Numbered from the stretch's first letter, positions 6,517 to 12,747 are shown. The stretch is 12,747 nt of DNA from Porphyrobacter sp. (GCA_014359685.1 JACIYY010000264.1:1-12747), one strand, 5' to 3'. A program made the numbers and translations. The notes: generated by a model from the letters alone, not told the origin.

Positions 6517-7686
6517 ATGACCGAAACCCCCATGCCGCGCACGGACCGCAGCGAAGCCGAAGCCCCGGCGGCGGATTCTCCACCCGCTGCGCCCCCGCCC
6601 TCACCCGCGCCCAGTCCGCCTCCGGCGCCGGCAGCCGCACCGGCCGCTCCGCCCCGCGGCCTGCTGTGGAAAATCGTCCTCGGGCTGATCGCCGTGGCCG
6701 GCGTTCTGCTGGTGCTCCATGCTTGGCGCCTGCCGCCTTTCTCGAACGCGGTGCAGCGCACCGAGAACGCCTATGTCCGTGGGCAGGTGACGATCATTTC
6801 GCCGCAGGTGTCCGGCTATGTCACGCGCGTGCCGGTGCAGGATTATCAGCGGGTGAAGAAGGGCCAGCTGCTCGTGGTGATCGACGACCGCATCTACCGC
6901 CAGCGGCTCGAGCAAGCCCGCGCCGCGCTGCATTCCGCCGAGGCCGCGCTGGCCAATTCGGCGCAGACCCAGCAATCCGCGCGCGGTTCGGTCGCGCAGA
7001 GCTCGGCCAGCGTCCAGGGCGCCGAGGCGCAGCTCGCCAAGGCGCGCGCCGATTATCAGCGGATTGCGCAGCTCGCCCCCGAAGGCTGGGTGACGAGGGC
7101 TCAGGTCGATGCGGCGCGTGCTGCCCTCGAGGCGGCCGAGGCAGCGGTCGGCCAGGCCCGAGCGCAGCAGGGGATCGCGCAGACCGGCGTCACCTCCGCG
7201 GTAGTGGACCGTCAATCGCTGGTCGCGGCGGTGGAGAATGCTGAAGCGCAGGTGCGGCTCGCGCAGATCGATCTCGACAATACCCGCGTCGTCGCTCCCG
7301 CCGACGGCAGGCTGGGCGAGATCAGCGTGCGCACGGGCCAGCTGGTCTCCACAGGATCGCAGCTGATGGCGCTCGTTCCGGAGCAACTGTGGGTGATCGC
7401 CAACCTGAAGGAAACGCAGATGAAAAACGTGCGGGTCGGGCAGCGTGCGACGGTATCGGTCGATGCGCTCGGCGGCGAGGAACTGACCGGCAGGGTGAGC
7501 GACATCGCCCCGGCAACCGGGTCGGAGTTCAGCGTGATCCGCACCGACAACGCCAGCGGCAACTTCACCAAGGTGCCCCAGCGCGTATCGGTGAAGATCG
7601 TGCTCGATCCCGGTCAGCCTTTGCTTGAGCGCCTCCGCCCCGGTCTTTCGGTGGTCGCGCGCATCGACACGCGAAGCCGGAGCTGA
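6517..7686 (+). CDS. emrA: EmrA/HlyD-family membrane fusion protein
   Basis: A 389-residue periplasmic adaptor linking the EmrB-like pump to an outer-membrane channel. A cytoplasmic Pro/Ala-rich tail (17-47) precedes one TM helix (about 50-69). The barrel-sandwich half-motif is at 84-122 (ENAYVRGQVTIISPQVSGYV...VKKGQLLVVID), a long Ala/Gln/Glu-rich coiled-coil hairpin spans about 125-250, and the second lipoyl half is at 251-285 (LDNTRVVAPADGRLGEISV). The beta-barrel carries the EmrA signature GSEFSVIRTDNASGNF then KVPQRVSVKI (335-361). ATG 6517 follows the MFS stop by 13 bp with a weak GGACGA upstream. It is the last gene of the operon; a decayed IS256 transposase lies 26 bp beyond its stop. 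The N-terminal Pro/Ala tail is longer than in classical EmrA. Confidence 0.93.
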   Translation: MTETPMPRTDRSEAEAPAADSPPAAPPPSPAPSPPPAPAAAPAAPPRGLLWKIVLGLIAVAGVLLVLHAWRLPPFSNAVQRTENAYVRGQVTIISPQVSGYVTRVPVQDYQRVKKGQLLVVIDDRIYRQRLEQARAALHSAEAALANSAQTQQSARGSVAQSSASVQGAEAQLAKARADYQRIAQLAPEGWVTRAQVDAARAALEAAEAAVGQARAQQGIAQTGVTSAVVDRQSLVAAVENAEAQVRLAQIDLDNTRVVAPADGRLGEISVRTGQLVSTGSQLMALVPEQLWVIANLKETQMKNVRVGQRATVSVDALGGEELTGRVSDIAPATGSEFSVIRTDNASGNFTKVPQRVSVKIVLDPGQPLLERLRPGLSVVARIDTRSRS

Positions 7687-7712
7687 GCAAGCAGCGCCGT
7701 GGACCGGCGTGC

Positions 7713-7867
7713 AAAAGGGACCTGGCGTTCCTGCGGCCTCTGGCCGACCAGGGCCTGCGCGAGGTGACGCTCGTGGTCGCCGGCGACCACAGCCGACGCC
7801 CCCGAGGGCCTGCGAGCGGCCGCGCGCCCGCGTTGTCAATGCGACCCGGCAGAGGTGCCGCATTCAT
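7713..7867 (+). pseudogene. IS256-family (Mutator-like) transposase remnant
   Basis: Three consecutive plus-strand frames reconstruct one conserved transposase segment. KRDLAFLRPLADQGLREVTLVV comes first (from 7713), then after a +1 shift DAPEGLRAAAR (near 7795), then after another shift VNATRQRCRIH (7835-7867). This follows the IS256-family core as I recall it: FLRxLxxRGLxGVxLVxSDAHEGLxxAxxxxxxATWQRCRxHxxRN. The DAPEG Asp corresponds to the second catalytic DDE Asp, with the usual His replaced by Pro. At least two frameshifts make it non-functional, and the rest of the gene is missing on both sides. Its right end overlaps the last ten codons of the convergent symporter gene. It fills most of the 149 bp between emrA and that gene. 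Confidence 0.75.
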
Positions 7868-9095
7868 CGCGCGCCGGCCGTTCCCCCTGCCATCGGCCCA
7901 CCACGGCGGTCACGGTGAGGTTGGCGCTGGCGCTGGCGACGGTGCGGGTCATGTCGAGCAGCCGGTCGAACGGCAGCACGAAGCCGATCACCAGCGCGGT
8001 CTGGCCTGCCGGCACCCCGACCGAGGCCAGCACCGCGGCCAGCATGAACAGCGAGGCCGAGGGGATCGGCGCCGTGCCGAACGCCGCCAGCGCGCCCGTC
8101 AGCAGCACGATGCCGAGCATCGGCACATCGGGCGTGACGCCCAGCGCCTGCAGGCTGAAGACGCTGAGCAGCCCCACATACATCGCGGTCCCATCCTTGC
8201 CGATGCTCGCGCCGATCGGCAGCACGGTGGAGGCGACGCCGGGGTCGATCCGCATCTTCTCGATCGCCACCCGCAGCGCCACGGGCAGAGTCGCGGCCGA
8301 AGAGGCGGTCGCCAACGCAATCGCCAGCGCGTCCACCGCCGAGCGGAAGAACGCGACCGGAGAGCGCCGCGCGACCAGCACCAGCAGCGGGACGTGGACC
8401 AGCGCGATCTGCAGCACCACGCCGAGCACCACGCACAAGGCCAGCAGCCCGACATTGGCGAACACCGCCACCCCGTTCCGGGCGACCGCGGCGGAGATCA
8501 GCGCGAACACCCCGAACGGCGTCAGCTCCATCACCAGCCCCACCAGCTGGAACAGCACCCGCGCGACCGATTGCAGCAGGCGCGCGACCGGCTGTCCCTC
8601 CTCCCCCGCGAGCACGATGCTGAAGCCGAATGCCAGCGCAAAGAAGATGATCGCCAGCATGTCGCCTGCCGCCAGTGCCTCGACGATGTTGACGGGCACG
8701 ATGCCGACCAGCTGCTCGTAAAGCGGCTTGGGCTCGCCGAGCGGATAGGCCTCGCCGCTGCCGATCGCCGCGCCCGCGCCCGGCTGCACCAGCAGGCCGA
8801 CGGCGATGCCGATGGAGACCGCGCAGGCAGTGGTCGCGGCGAACAAGGCGATCGTGCGCCCGCCAAGCGCAGCGAGCTTGCGTGGATCGGCCAGTGCGGT
8901 GACGCCGGAGACGATGCTGACGAACACGACCGGCACCACCAGCATCCGGATCAGCCGCAGGAACAGGTCGCCGACCACGGCGATCCACCCGCTGGCGGCC
9001 GGCCACAGCAGGCCGAGCAGGATCCCGCCGACGAGGCCGGCCATCACCCGTCGCCACAGCGGCAGGCTTTGCCAGCGGAGGAATGCTGCCGTCAT
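7836..9095 (-). CDS. DAACS-family dicarboxylate/amino-acid symporter with altered cation site
   Basis: A 419-residue inner-membrane transporter of the glutamate/dicarboxylate symporter family (GltP/DctA/GltPh). It has about eight TM helices plus the two re-entrant hairpins: HP1 with TASSAATLP (263-271) and HP2 with GTAPIPSASLFMLAAVL (about 340-356). TM8 reads FDRLLDMTRT (376-385), keeping the Asp381 and Arg384 that bind acidic amino acids in GltPh. The TM7 motif NMDGT is GKDGT (299-303), and the GltPh Asp405 position is Asn392, so the usual Na+ ligands are missing. ATG 9095 has a strong GGAGGGG Shine-Dalgarno 4 bases upstream. It lies 36 bp after dgcA, probably in the same operon, so uptake of D- or L-Glu or a related acid is inferred. 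Its last ten codons (through ECGTSAGSH) lie within the IS256 remnant. Confidence 0.92.
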   Translation of the reverse strand: MTAAFLRWQSLPLWRRVMAGLVGGILLGLLWPAASGWIAVVGDLFLRLIRMLVVPVVFVSIVSGVTALADPRKLAALGGRTIALFAATTACAVSIGIAVGLLVQPGAGAAIGSGEAYPLGEPKPLYEQLVGIVPVNIVEALAAGDMLAIIFFALAFGFSIVLAGEEGQPVARLLQSVARVLFQLVGLVMELTPFGVFALISAAVARNGVAVFANVGLLALCVVLGVVLQIALVHVPLLVLVARRSPVAFFRSAVDALAIALATASSAATLPVALRVAIEKMRIDPGVASTVLPIGASIGKDGTAMYVGLLSVFSLQALGVTPDVPMLGIVLLTGALAAFGTAPIPSASLFMLAAVLASVGVPAGQTALVIGFVLPFDRLLDMTRTVASASANLTVTAVVGRWQGERPARDECGTSAGSH

Positions 9096-9099
9096 CGAA

Positions 9100-9106
9100 C
9101 CCCTCC
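9100..9106 (-). promoter_or_regulatory. Strong ribosome binding site of the symporter
   Basis: GGAGGGG on the minus strand, 4 bases before ATG 9095 (6 bases from the GGAGG core). It fixes the symporter start and excludes the longer frame that extends to a TTG at 9116. Confidence 0.7.
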
Positions 9107-9131
9107 GTGCGGCCAATGTGCGGCCACCGGG

Positions 9132-10145
9132 CTAGCCGGGTGCCGCCGGCCCGCCGCCCCAGAAGCCGGGCCGGGGCGCGTGCAGCAGGCCGCCGTGCCA
9201 GACCACGCCACCAGGGCGATCCTGGGCCAGCCAGAGCGGCCCGTCCAGATCGACCAGCACGCTGTCGGCAGCCGTGGCCAGCGCCATGCCGGGGGCGATC
9301 GACAGCGAGGAGCAGATCATGCACCCGGTCATCACCGCCAGACCCCGCGCGCGCGCTGCCCGGGCCAGCTCCAGCGCAGCGGTCAGCCCGCCGGCCTTGT
9401 CGAGCTTGATGTTGACGACCGCATAGCCATCGGGGAGCGCCGGGAGATCGGCGGCGACATGGATGCTCTCATCGGCGGCGATGGGAACGGCCGAGGCGAA
9501 GCCGCGCAGCCCCTGATCCTCGCCCGCCGGCAGCGGCTGTTCGAGGCAGTCGATCCGCAGCCCGGCCAGCAGGTCCTGCAGGCCCGCCACCTCGTCCATC
9601 GTCCAGCTTTCGTTGGGGTCGACGATCATCCGCGGCGCCGGCGCCGCCGCCCGAACCGCGCGAAGCTGCGCCGCCGGATCGCTGCGATCGACCTTGACCT
9701 TGATCAGCGGAACGTCGGCCAGCGCGCGCGCCGCCGCACCCATCCGCTCGGGCGTGTCGAGCCCGATGGTCAGCGCCGTCGCCACTGGCGCGGCGGGGCC
9801 GGGCAGGCCCAGTGCGGCGCCGATCTCGCTGCCCGCCAGCCGCAGCTCCAGATCCCACAGGGCGCAGTCGATCGCGTTGCGCGCCGCGCCGGCGGGCATC
9901 GCCGCCAGCATCTCGCCCCGCCCGGCACCGGCCGAAAGCGCAGCGCGCTGCGCCTCGATGGCGGCGATGGTGCCCTCTACCGTCTCGCCATAGCGCGGAT
10001 AGGGCACACACTCGCCCCGGCCGGTCGCATCGCCCTCGGCCAGCTCGACGGTGACGACCTCCGCCACCTGTTTGGTGCCGCGCGAGATGCGGAACGGCCG
10101 GGCGAGCCGGAAGCTCTCGGTGCGGACGGTCAACCGGCGAGGCAT
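9132..10145 (-). CDS. dgcA: N-acetyl-D-Glu racemase / L-Ala-D/L-Glu epimerase (enolase superfamily)
   Basis: A 337-residue enolase-superfamily enzyme of the muconate-lactonising subgroup. The capping domain has GRGECVPYPRYGE (42-54) and MPAGAARNAIDCALWDLE (83-100). The barrel carries KVK (K149, K151), metal ligands D176 (IVDPNES), E202 (CLEQPLP) and D225 (AADES), and the second base K247 (VNIKLDKAGG). These numbers match those I recall for E. coli YcjG. GCMICSSLSI (275-284) and DLDGPLWLA (299-307) also match YcjG. YcjG epimerises L-Ala-D-Glu from murein; next to DUF1611, the DgcA reaction (N-acetyl-D-Glu to N-acetyl-L-Glu) is at least as likely. All catalytic residues are present. ATG 10145 lies 8 bp after the dgcN stop; GTG 10157, overlapping that stop as GTGA, is an alternative. 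The C-terminus ends in a Gly/Pro-rich tail. Confidence 0.92.
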   Translation of the reverse strand: MPRRLTVRTESFRLARPFRISRGTKQVAEVVTVELAEGDATGRGECVPYPRYGETVEGTIAAIEAQRAALSAGAGRGEMLAAMPAGAARNAIDCALWDLELRLAGSEIGAALGLPGPAAPVATALTIGLDTPERMGAAARALADVPLIKVKVDRSDPAAQLRAVRAAAPAPRMIVDPNESWTMDEVAGLQDLLAGLRIDCLEQPLPAGEDQGLRGFASAVPIAADESIHVAADLPALPDGYAVVNIKLDKAGGLTAALELARAARARGLAVMTGCMICSSLSIAPGMALATAADSVLVDLDGPLWLAQDRPGGVVWHGGLLHAPRPGFWGGGPAAPG

Positions 10146-10153
10146 GGCGCCGC

Positions 10154-11185
10154 TCACGCCGGCGCCGCGAAGGGGTGCGGCCGCGACGGTCCCAGCAGCC
10201 GGTCGAGGATCGGCTCCACGCCCATGCGGACCGGATCGACGCAGGGCAGGTCGAAGGCCTCGCCGGTGCGCCGGCACAGCGCGCTGGCCTCCGCCTCCTC
10301 AAACCGCGAGGTGTTGAGCGCGATCCCCACCGCGCGCACCGCCGGACTGGTCAGCCGCGCGGTCTGCAAGTTGGCGGCGAGGCATTCGCCCAGCTCGGGC
10401 GGACGGCGTCCCGGCAGGCCGCGCATATGCACCCGGGCGGGATCGTGGCACATCACGATCGCTTCGGGCTGCGCACCATGCAGAAGCCCGGTCGAAACGC
10501 CCGCGAATGAGGGGTGGAACAGCGACCCCTGCCCCTCGATCAGGTCCCACCCGTCATCCTCCCGCGCGGGCGCAAGCTGTTCGATCGCGCCGGAGATGAA
10601 ATCCGCCGCCACCGCATCGAGCGGCACGCCGGCCCCGGCGATGAGGATGCCGGTCTGCCCGGTGGCGCGGAAATCGGCGGCGATCCCGCGCGCCCTGAGG
10701 CCGCGCATCAGGCACAGCGCAGTGTACATCTTGCCCGACGAGCAATCGGTGCCGACCGTCAGCAGGCGGTGGCCGGCGCGCGGCTCGCCCGTCCCGACCG
10801 GCAGGCCCGGCGGGGGATCGCGCACGTCGTGCAGCAGGCGCCCGGTGCGCGCGGCAGTTTCGGCGAGGCGCGGCACGTCCTTCAGGCGCTGGTGGAGGCC
10901 GGAGGCGACGTCGAGCCCCGCCTCCAGCGCCAGCGCCGCATCCTCCACCACCGCGTCCGCGAGCGTGCCGCCCGGGTTGGTGATCCCCAGCACCAGCGTG
11001 CGCGCGCCGGCGGCGACCGCCTCGGCGAAGGTCATCGACGGCAGGCCAAGCGTCAGCCGGCTATCGGCATGGCGGAACTCGCCAAGGCAGATCTCCGGGC
11101 GGAACACCGCCAGCCCGCGCGCGGTCTTGATCCCCATCTCGTCGTTCGAGTGGCCGAGATAGAGCAGATAAGGTGTTGCGATCAT
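10154..11185 (-). CDS. dgcN: DUF1611 protein, D-glutamate N-acetyltransferase DgcN type
   Basis: A 343-residue protein of the DUF1611 family. Its N-terminal alpha/beta domain covers residues 1-135, with ITNPGGTL (68-75). A P-loop-like C-terminal domain begins LLTVGTDCSSGKMYTALCL (141-159) and continues with TGQTG (175-179), WDLIEGQGSLFHPSFAG (213-229) and IVMCHDP (243-249). GTDCSSGKM resembles a Walker A loop with Met replacing the usual Thr/Ser. The family was long annotated as an NAD-dependent epimerase; a marine Pseudoalteromonas member (DgcN) was later shown to acetylate D-Glu, working with the racemase DgcA under regulator DgcR. The same three gene types are adjacent here, so that role is inferred. 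ATG 11185 follows lysR by 98 bp; an AGGGA lies rather far upstream. Cytoplasmic. Confidence 0.88.
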   Translation of the reverse strand: MIATPYLLYLGHSNDEMGIKTARGLAVFRPEICLGEFRHADSRLTLGLPSMTFAEAVAAGARTLVLGITNPGGTLADAVVEDAALALEAGLDVASGLHQRLKDVPRLAETAARTGRLLHDVRDPPPGLPVGTGEPRAGHRLLTVGTDCSSGKMYTALCLMRGLRARGIAADFRATGQTGILIAGAGVPLDAVAADFISGAIEQLAPAREDDGWDLIEGQGSLFHPSFAGVSTGLLHGAQPEAIVMCHDPARVHMRGLPGRRPPELGECLAANLQTARLTSPAVRAVGIALNTSRFEEAEASALCRRTGEAFDLPCVDPVRMGVEPILDRLLGPSRPHPFAAPA

Positions 11186-11217
11186 CGATTGTGCGCGCTC
11201 GTCCCTGGCACTGGAGG

Positions 11218-11259
11218 GCGGCACGTCTAGCCGCGCCAGGCGCGCCGCCCAAGTGCCGC
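11218..11259. repeat. Nested inverted repeats between lysR and dgcN
   Basis: Outer arms GCGGCAC (11218-11224) and GTGCCGC (11253-11259) enclose an inner palindrome CGCGCC-A-GGCGCG (11232-11244). They fill the centre of the 98-bp gap between the lysR stop and the dgcN start. They may form a hairpin in the minus-strand RNA, acting as partial terminator or attenuator, or be a protein-binding site. No U-run follows the outer stem. GC-rich sequence makes such repeats fairly common, so the function is open. Confidence 0.4.
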
Positions 11260-11283
11260 GCCGGCAGAGGCCATAGCGCCGGG

Positions 11284-12168
11284 CTATATGCCGTCGATCA
11301 CCTGCGCCAACCGGTCGAGGAAATCCCTCGCCGCGCTCGACAGCGGCCGGGTCTGCAGGTGAACGGCATTGATGTTGAAGGTCAGCGCGGGCTGCAACGG
11401 TCGCCAAGCGAGGCCGCCCGCCAGCGCTTCGGCGGCAGTGAAATTGTCGACGATCGCCATGCCGATCCCCGCCCGCACCAACGCCGCCGCGATGTAATAG
11501 GTGCGGGCCGAGACGACCTCCTCCAGCGACACGTCGAGCCGCTCCAGCTCGGCCCCCAGCAGCCGGCCGATCGGGCCGTTCTGGATCGGGCTTATGAATT
11601 TGTGATCGCGCAACTCGCTCAGATGCAGGCGCGGCGGCGCGTCGGGGATGTCCTGCGGCCGGAACAGCACCACCAGCTCGCCCTCGCCGATCACCCGATG
11701 CGACACCGGCGCGCCCGGCGGCACTTCGAAGCTGATGGCGATGTCGGTCTCGCGCTCGCACAGCTTGCGGACCACCTCGTCGTGGTGGAGCGTCTGGAGG
11801 TCGAACAGCACGCCGCCGCGCTCTGCCATGAACGCCGCCACCGCCTGCGGGATTGCGCCGAGTCCGAGCGAGGGCAGCGCGGAGACACGCAGCAGCCTGC
11901 CTTCGCCGTGGCGCATATTGTGGCACGCCTGGCGCAGCGAGCGCACCCGCTCCTGAATCTCGGAGACCTCGCCAAACACGGTCCGCGCGTCCTCGGTCGG
12001 GATCAGCCGGCCGCGCGCCCGCTCGAACAGCGGCAGGCCGAGCGATTTTTCGGCATGGCGCAGCACCTTGGTGACCGATGGCTGCGACACGTTGAGCGCG
12101 CGCGCGGCCGCGCTGACCGTGCCATGCAGATAGACGGCGTGGAAGACTTCGATCTGGCGCAGGTTCAT
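11284..12168 (-). CDS. LysR-family transcriptional regulator
   Basis: A 294-residue LysR-type regulator. The winged helix-turn-helix occupies residues 1-60 (MNLRQIEVFHAVYLHGTVSAAARALNVSQPSVTKVLRHAEKSLGLPLFER, with the recognition helix near SQPSVTKVLRHAE). The effector-binding domain begins at about 90 (RLLRVSALPSLGLGAIP) and ends in HLQTRPLSSAARDFLDRL. The length is normal and the gene looks intact. It lies upstream of and in the same direction as dgcN-dgcA-symporter, and divergent from the deacylase gene across 188 bp, so it probably controls both sides in response to a D-amino acid or murein-derived ligand. DgcR of the D-Glu pathway and PgrR of E. coli murein-peptide genes are functional parallels by context only. 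A weak GAGAAG lies 8 bases before the ATG. Confidence 0.93.
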   Translation of the reverse strand: MNLRQIEVFHAVYLHGTVSAAARALNVSQPSVTKVLRHAEKSLGLPLFERARGRLIPTEDARTVFGEVSEIQERVRSLRQACHNMRHGEGRLLRVSALPSLGLGAIPQAVAAFMAERGGVLFDLQTLHHDEVVRKLCERETDIAISFEVPPGAPVSHRVIGEGELVVLFRPQDIPDAPPRLHLSELRDHKFISPIQNGPIGRLLGAELERLDVSLEEVVSARTYYIAAALVRAGIGMAIVDNFTAAEALAGGLAWRPLQPALTFNINAVHLQTRPLSSAARDFLDRLAQVIDGI

Positions 12169-12356
12169 CGTGGGCTTCTCGCATGACGTGAGGGCGGCGG
12201 CGCAGCGGCACCATGGCGGGGTGCCCCTTATGCCGCAAGGTTATGGCCGGGCGGAGGAAAATGGGTGTACTGTGGCGCGATCATTGAACACATGGCGGCC
12301 GTCGGGTGTCACCCACCCATCCGCCCGGGCGCCGGGCACCGGCCAGGAGACCTCCC
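12169..12356. promoter_or_regulatory. Divergent lysR / deacylase regulatory region
   Basis: 188 bp between divergent starts must hold both promoters. CCTT-ATGCCGC-AAGG (12226-12240) is a short dyad that could be the LysR site, though its T-to-A spacing (N9) does not fit the classical T-N11-A. A weak promoter for the deacylase may be TTGAAC (12284-12289), a 17-bp spacer, then TGTCAC (12307-12312, three of six consensus bases). AGGAGA (12345-12350) is a good Shine-Dalgarno 6 bases before the deacylase ATG. Confidence 0.45.
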
Positions 12357-12747
12357 ATGATGCTCCCCCGCGCGGCGCGCCGCAAGCCGCCTCACCCGAT
12401 CGCTTGCGCCCTCGCGCTGGCCCTGGCGATGGGAGCCGGCGGCTGCGCGGGATCGGGTCCGCTGCCCTCCGGCCAGACGGCGGAGGCGGTCGATACGCTG
12501 ATCGCCGGGGGCACGATCTACGATGGCAGCGGCGCGCCGCCGGTGAAGGGCGATGTCGCCATCAGGGGCGATCGCATCGTCCATGCCGGGCCGCCGCGTC
12601 CGTTCGCCGCAGCGCGCACGATCGATGCCGCCGGCCTGATCGTGGCGCCCGGCTTCATCGACCCGCACACCCATGCCGACATCTTCCTGCGCTCGGCCGA
12701 CCCGGCGGAGCGGGTCAATGCCGCATGGCTGGCGCAAGGGGCGAGCA
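12357..12747 (+). CDS. N-acyl-D-amino-acid deacylase, probable lipoprotein (5' part only)
   Basis: The first 130 codons of an amidohydrolase-superfamily protein of the D-aminoacylase type, cut at the right edge. A basic N-region (RAARRK) and Ala/Leu core (ACALALALAMGAGGC) form a signal sequence; Cys30 in AGGC is a possible lipoprotein site, though the -3 residue is Ala rather than Leu. The N-terminal beta-domain starts at DTLIAGGTIYDGSGAPP (46-62) and ends in LIVAPGFIDPHTHAD (94-108), with the metal-binding His104-x-His106. Such enzymes hydrolyse N-acyl-D-amino acids to D-amino acids. ATG 12357 is chosen for the AGGAGA 6 bases upstream; ATG 12360 is also possible. It is divergent from lysR. 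Export would place the reaction in the periplasm, before uptake by the symporter. The subfamily cannot be fixed without the rest. Confidence 0.88.
   Translation, partial: MMLPRAARRKPPHPIACALALALAMGAGGCAGSGPLPSGQTAEAVDTLIAGGTIYDGSGAPPVKGDVAIRGDRIVHAGPPRPFAAARTIDAAGLIVAPGFIDPHTHADIFLRSADPAERVNAAWLAQGAS

Noticed and set aside
7764..11162. A 1132-codon open frame on the plus strand
   Set aside because: It is antisense to the symporter, dgcA and dgcN genes, which have clear domains, and its Arg/His/Gln-rich translation resembles no protein. Such frames are common opposite GC-rich genes. Only its first bases carry meaning, as part of the IS256 remnant.
11186..12238. Upstream extension of the dgcN frame through lysR to a TTG at 12238
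   Set aside because: The region is the lysR gene in another frame; ATG 11185 matches the DUF1611 family start.
12226..12240. Definite LysR box
   Set aside because: The dyad CCTT-N7-AAGG lacks the T-N11-A spacing, so it is mentioned only as a candidate.
1..12747. CRISPR array, rRNA, riboswitch or replication origin
   Set aside because: No regularly spaced repeats, rRNA segments, known riboswitch cores or iteron clusters were noticed on reading.

Overview
The window is GC-rich (about 70 % by eye) and reads like the chromosome of an alphaproteobacterium, most likely a sphingomonad. The clues are the codon bias, the tRNA-Leu / NDUFA9-like gene pair and the protein relatedness, all judged from memory with no search run. 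It contains ten protein genes (two cut by the window edges), one tRNA, and three or four mobile-element remnants.

Region by region. 1-2375 (minus): an AmpG-type muropeptide permease and, coupled to it by an ATGA overlap, a serine hydrolase of the class C beta-lactamase fold without a signal peptide, cut at the left edge. 2376-2800: no intact gene, but decayed pieces of an IS630-family transposase and probably the N-terminus of a tyrosine integrase, next to the 3' end of a tRNA-Leu(CAG) gene (2798-2884, minus). 3056-4009 (plus): an NDUFA9-like atypical SDR. 4010-4275: unassigned sequence ending in a TetR-type operator palindrome. 4276-7686 (plus): a compact tetR, EmrB-like MFS and EmrA-like adaptor operon for efflux across the cell envelope. 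7713-7867: a frameshifted IS256-family transposase remnant. 7836-12168 (minus): a DAACS-family symporter, an enolase-superfamily epimerase/racemase (DgcA/YcjG type), a DUF1611 protein (DgcN type) and a LysR regulator. 12357-12747 (plus, divergent from lysR): the start of an N-acyl-D-amino-acid deacylase with a probable lipoprotein signal.

How they fit together. The right-hand cluster looks like a locus for using D-glutamate or Glu-containing murein peptides. The symporter would import the substrate. DUF1611 (DgcN, D-Glu N-acetyltransferase) and the enolase-family enzyme (DgcA, N-acetyl-D-Glu racemase; otherwise an L-Ala-D/L-Glu epimerase) would convert it to the L-form. The LysR protein would regulate both directions, and the deacylase would release D-amino acids. 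The AmpG/serine-hydrolase pair on the left has the same theme (peptidoglycan turnover). The 5.4 kb between the two halves is bordered by transposase and integrase debris, so the locus may have been split by insertion or rearrangement.

Most notable: the symporter keeps the substrate-binding Asp and Arg of its family but has lost the usual Na+-site residues (NMDGT is GKDGT, and the Asp of TM8 is Asn), and its last codons lie inside the IS256 remnant.
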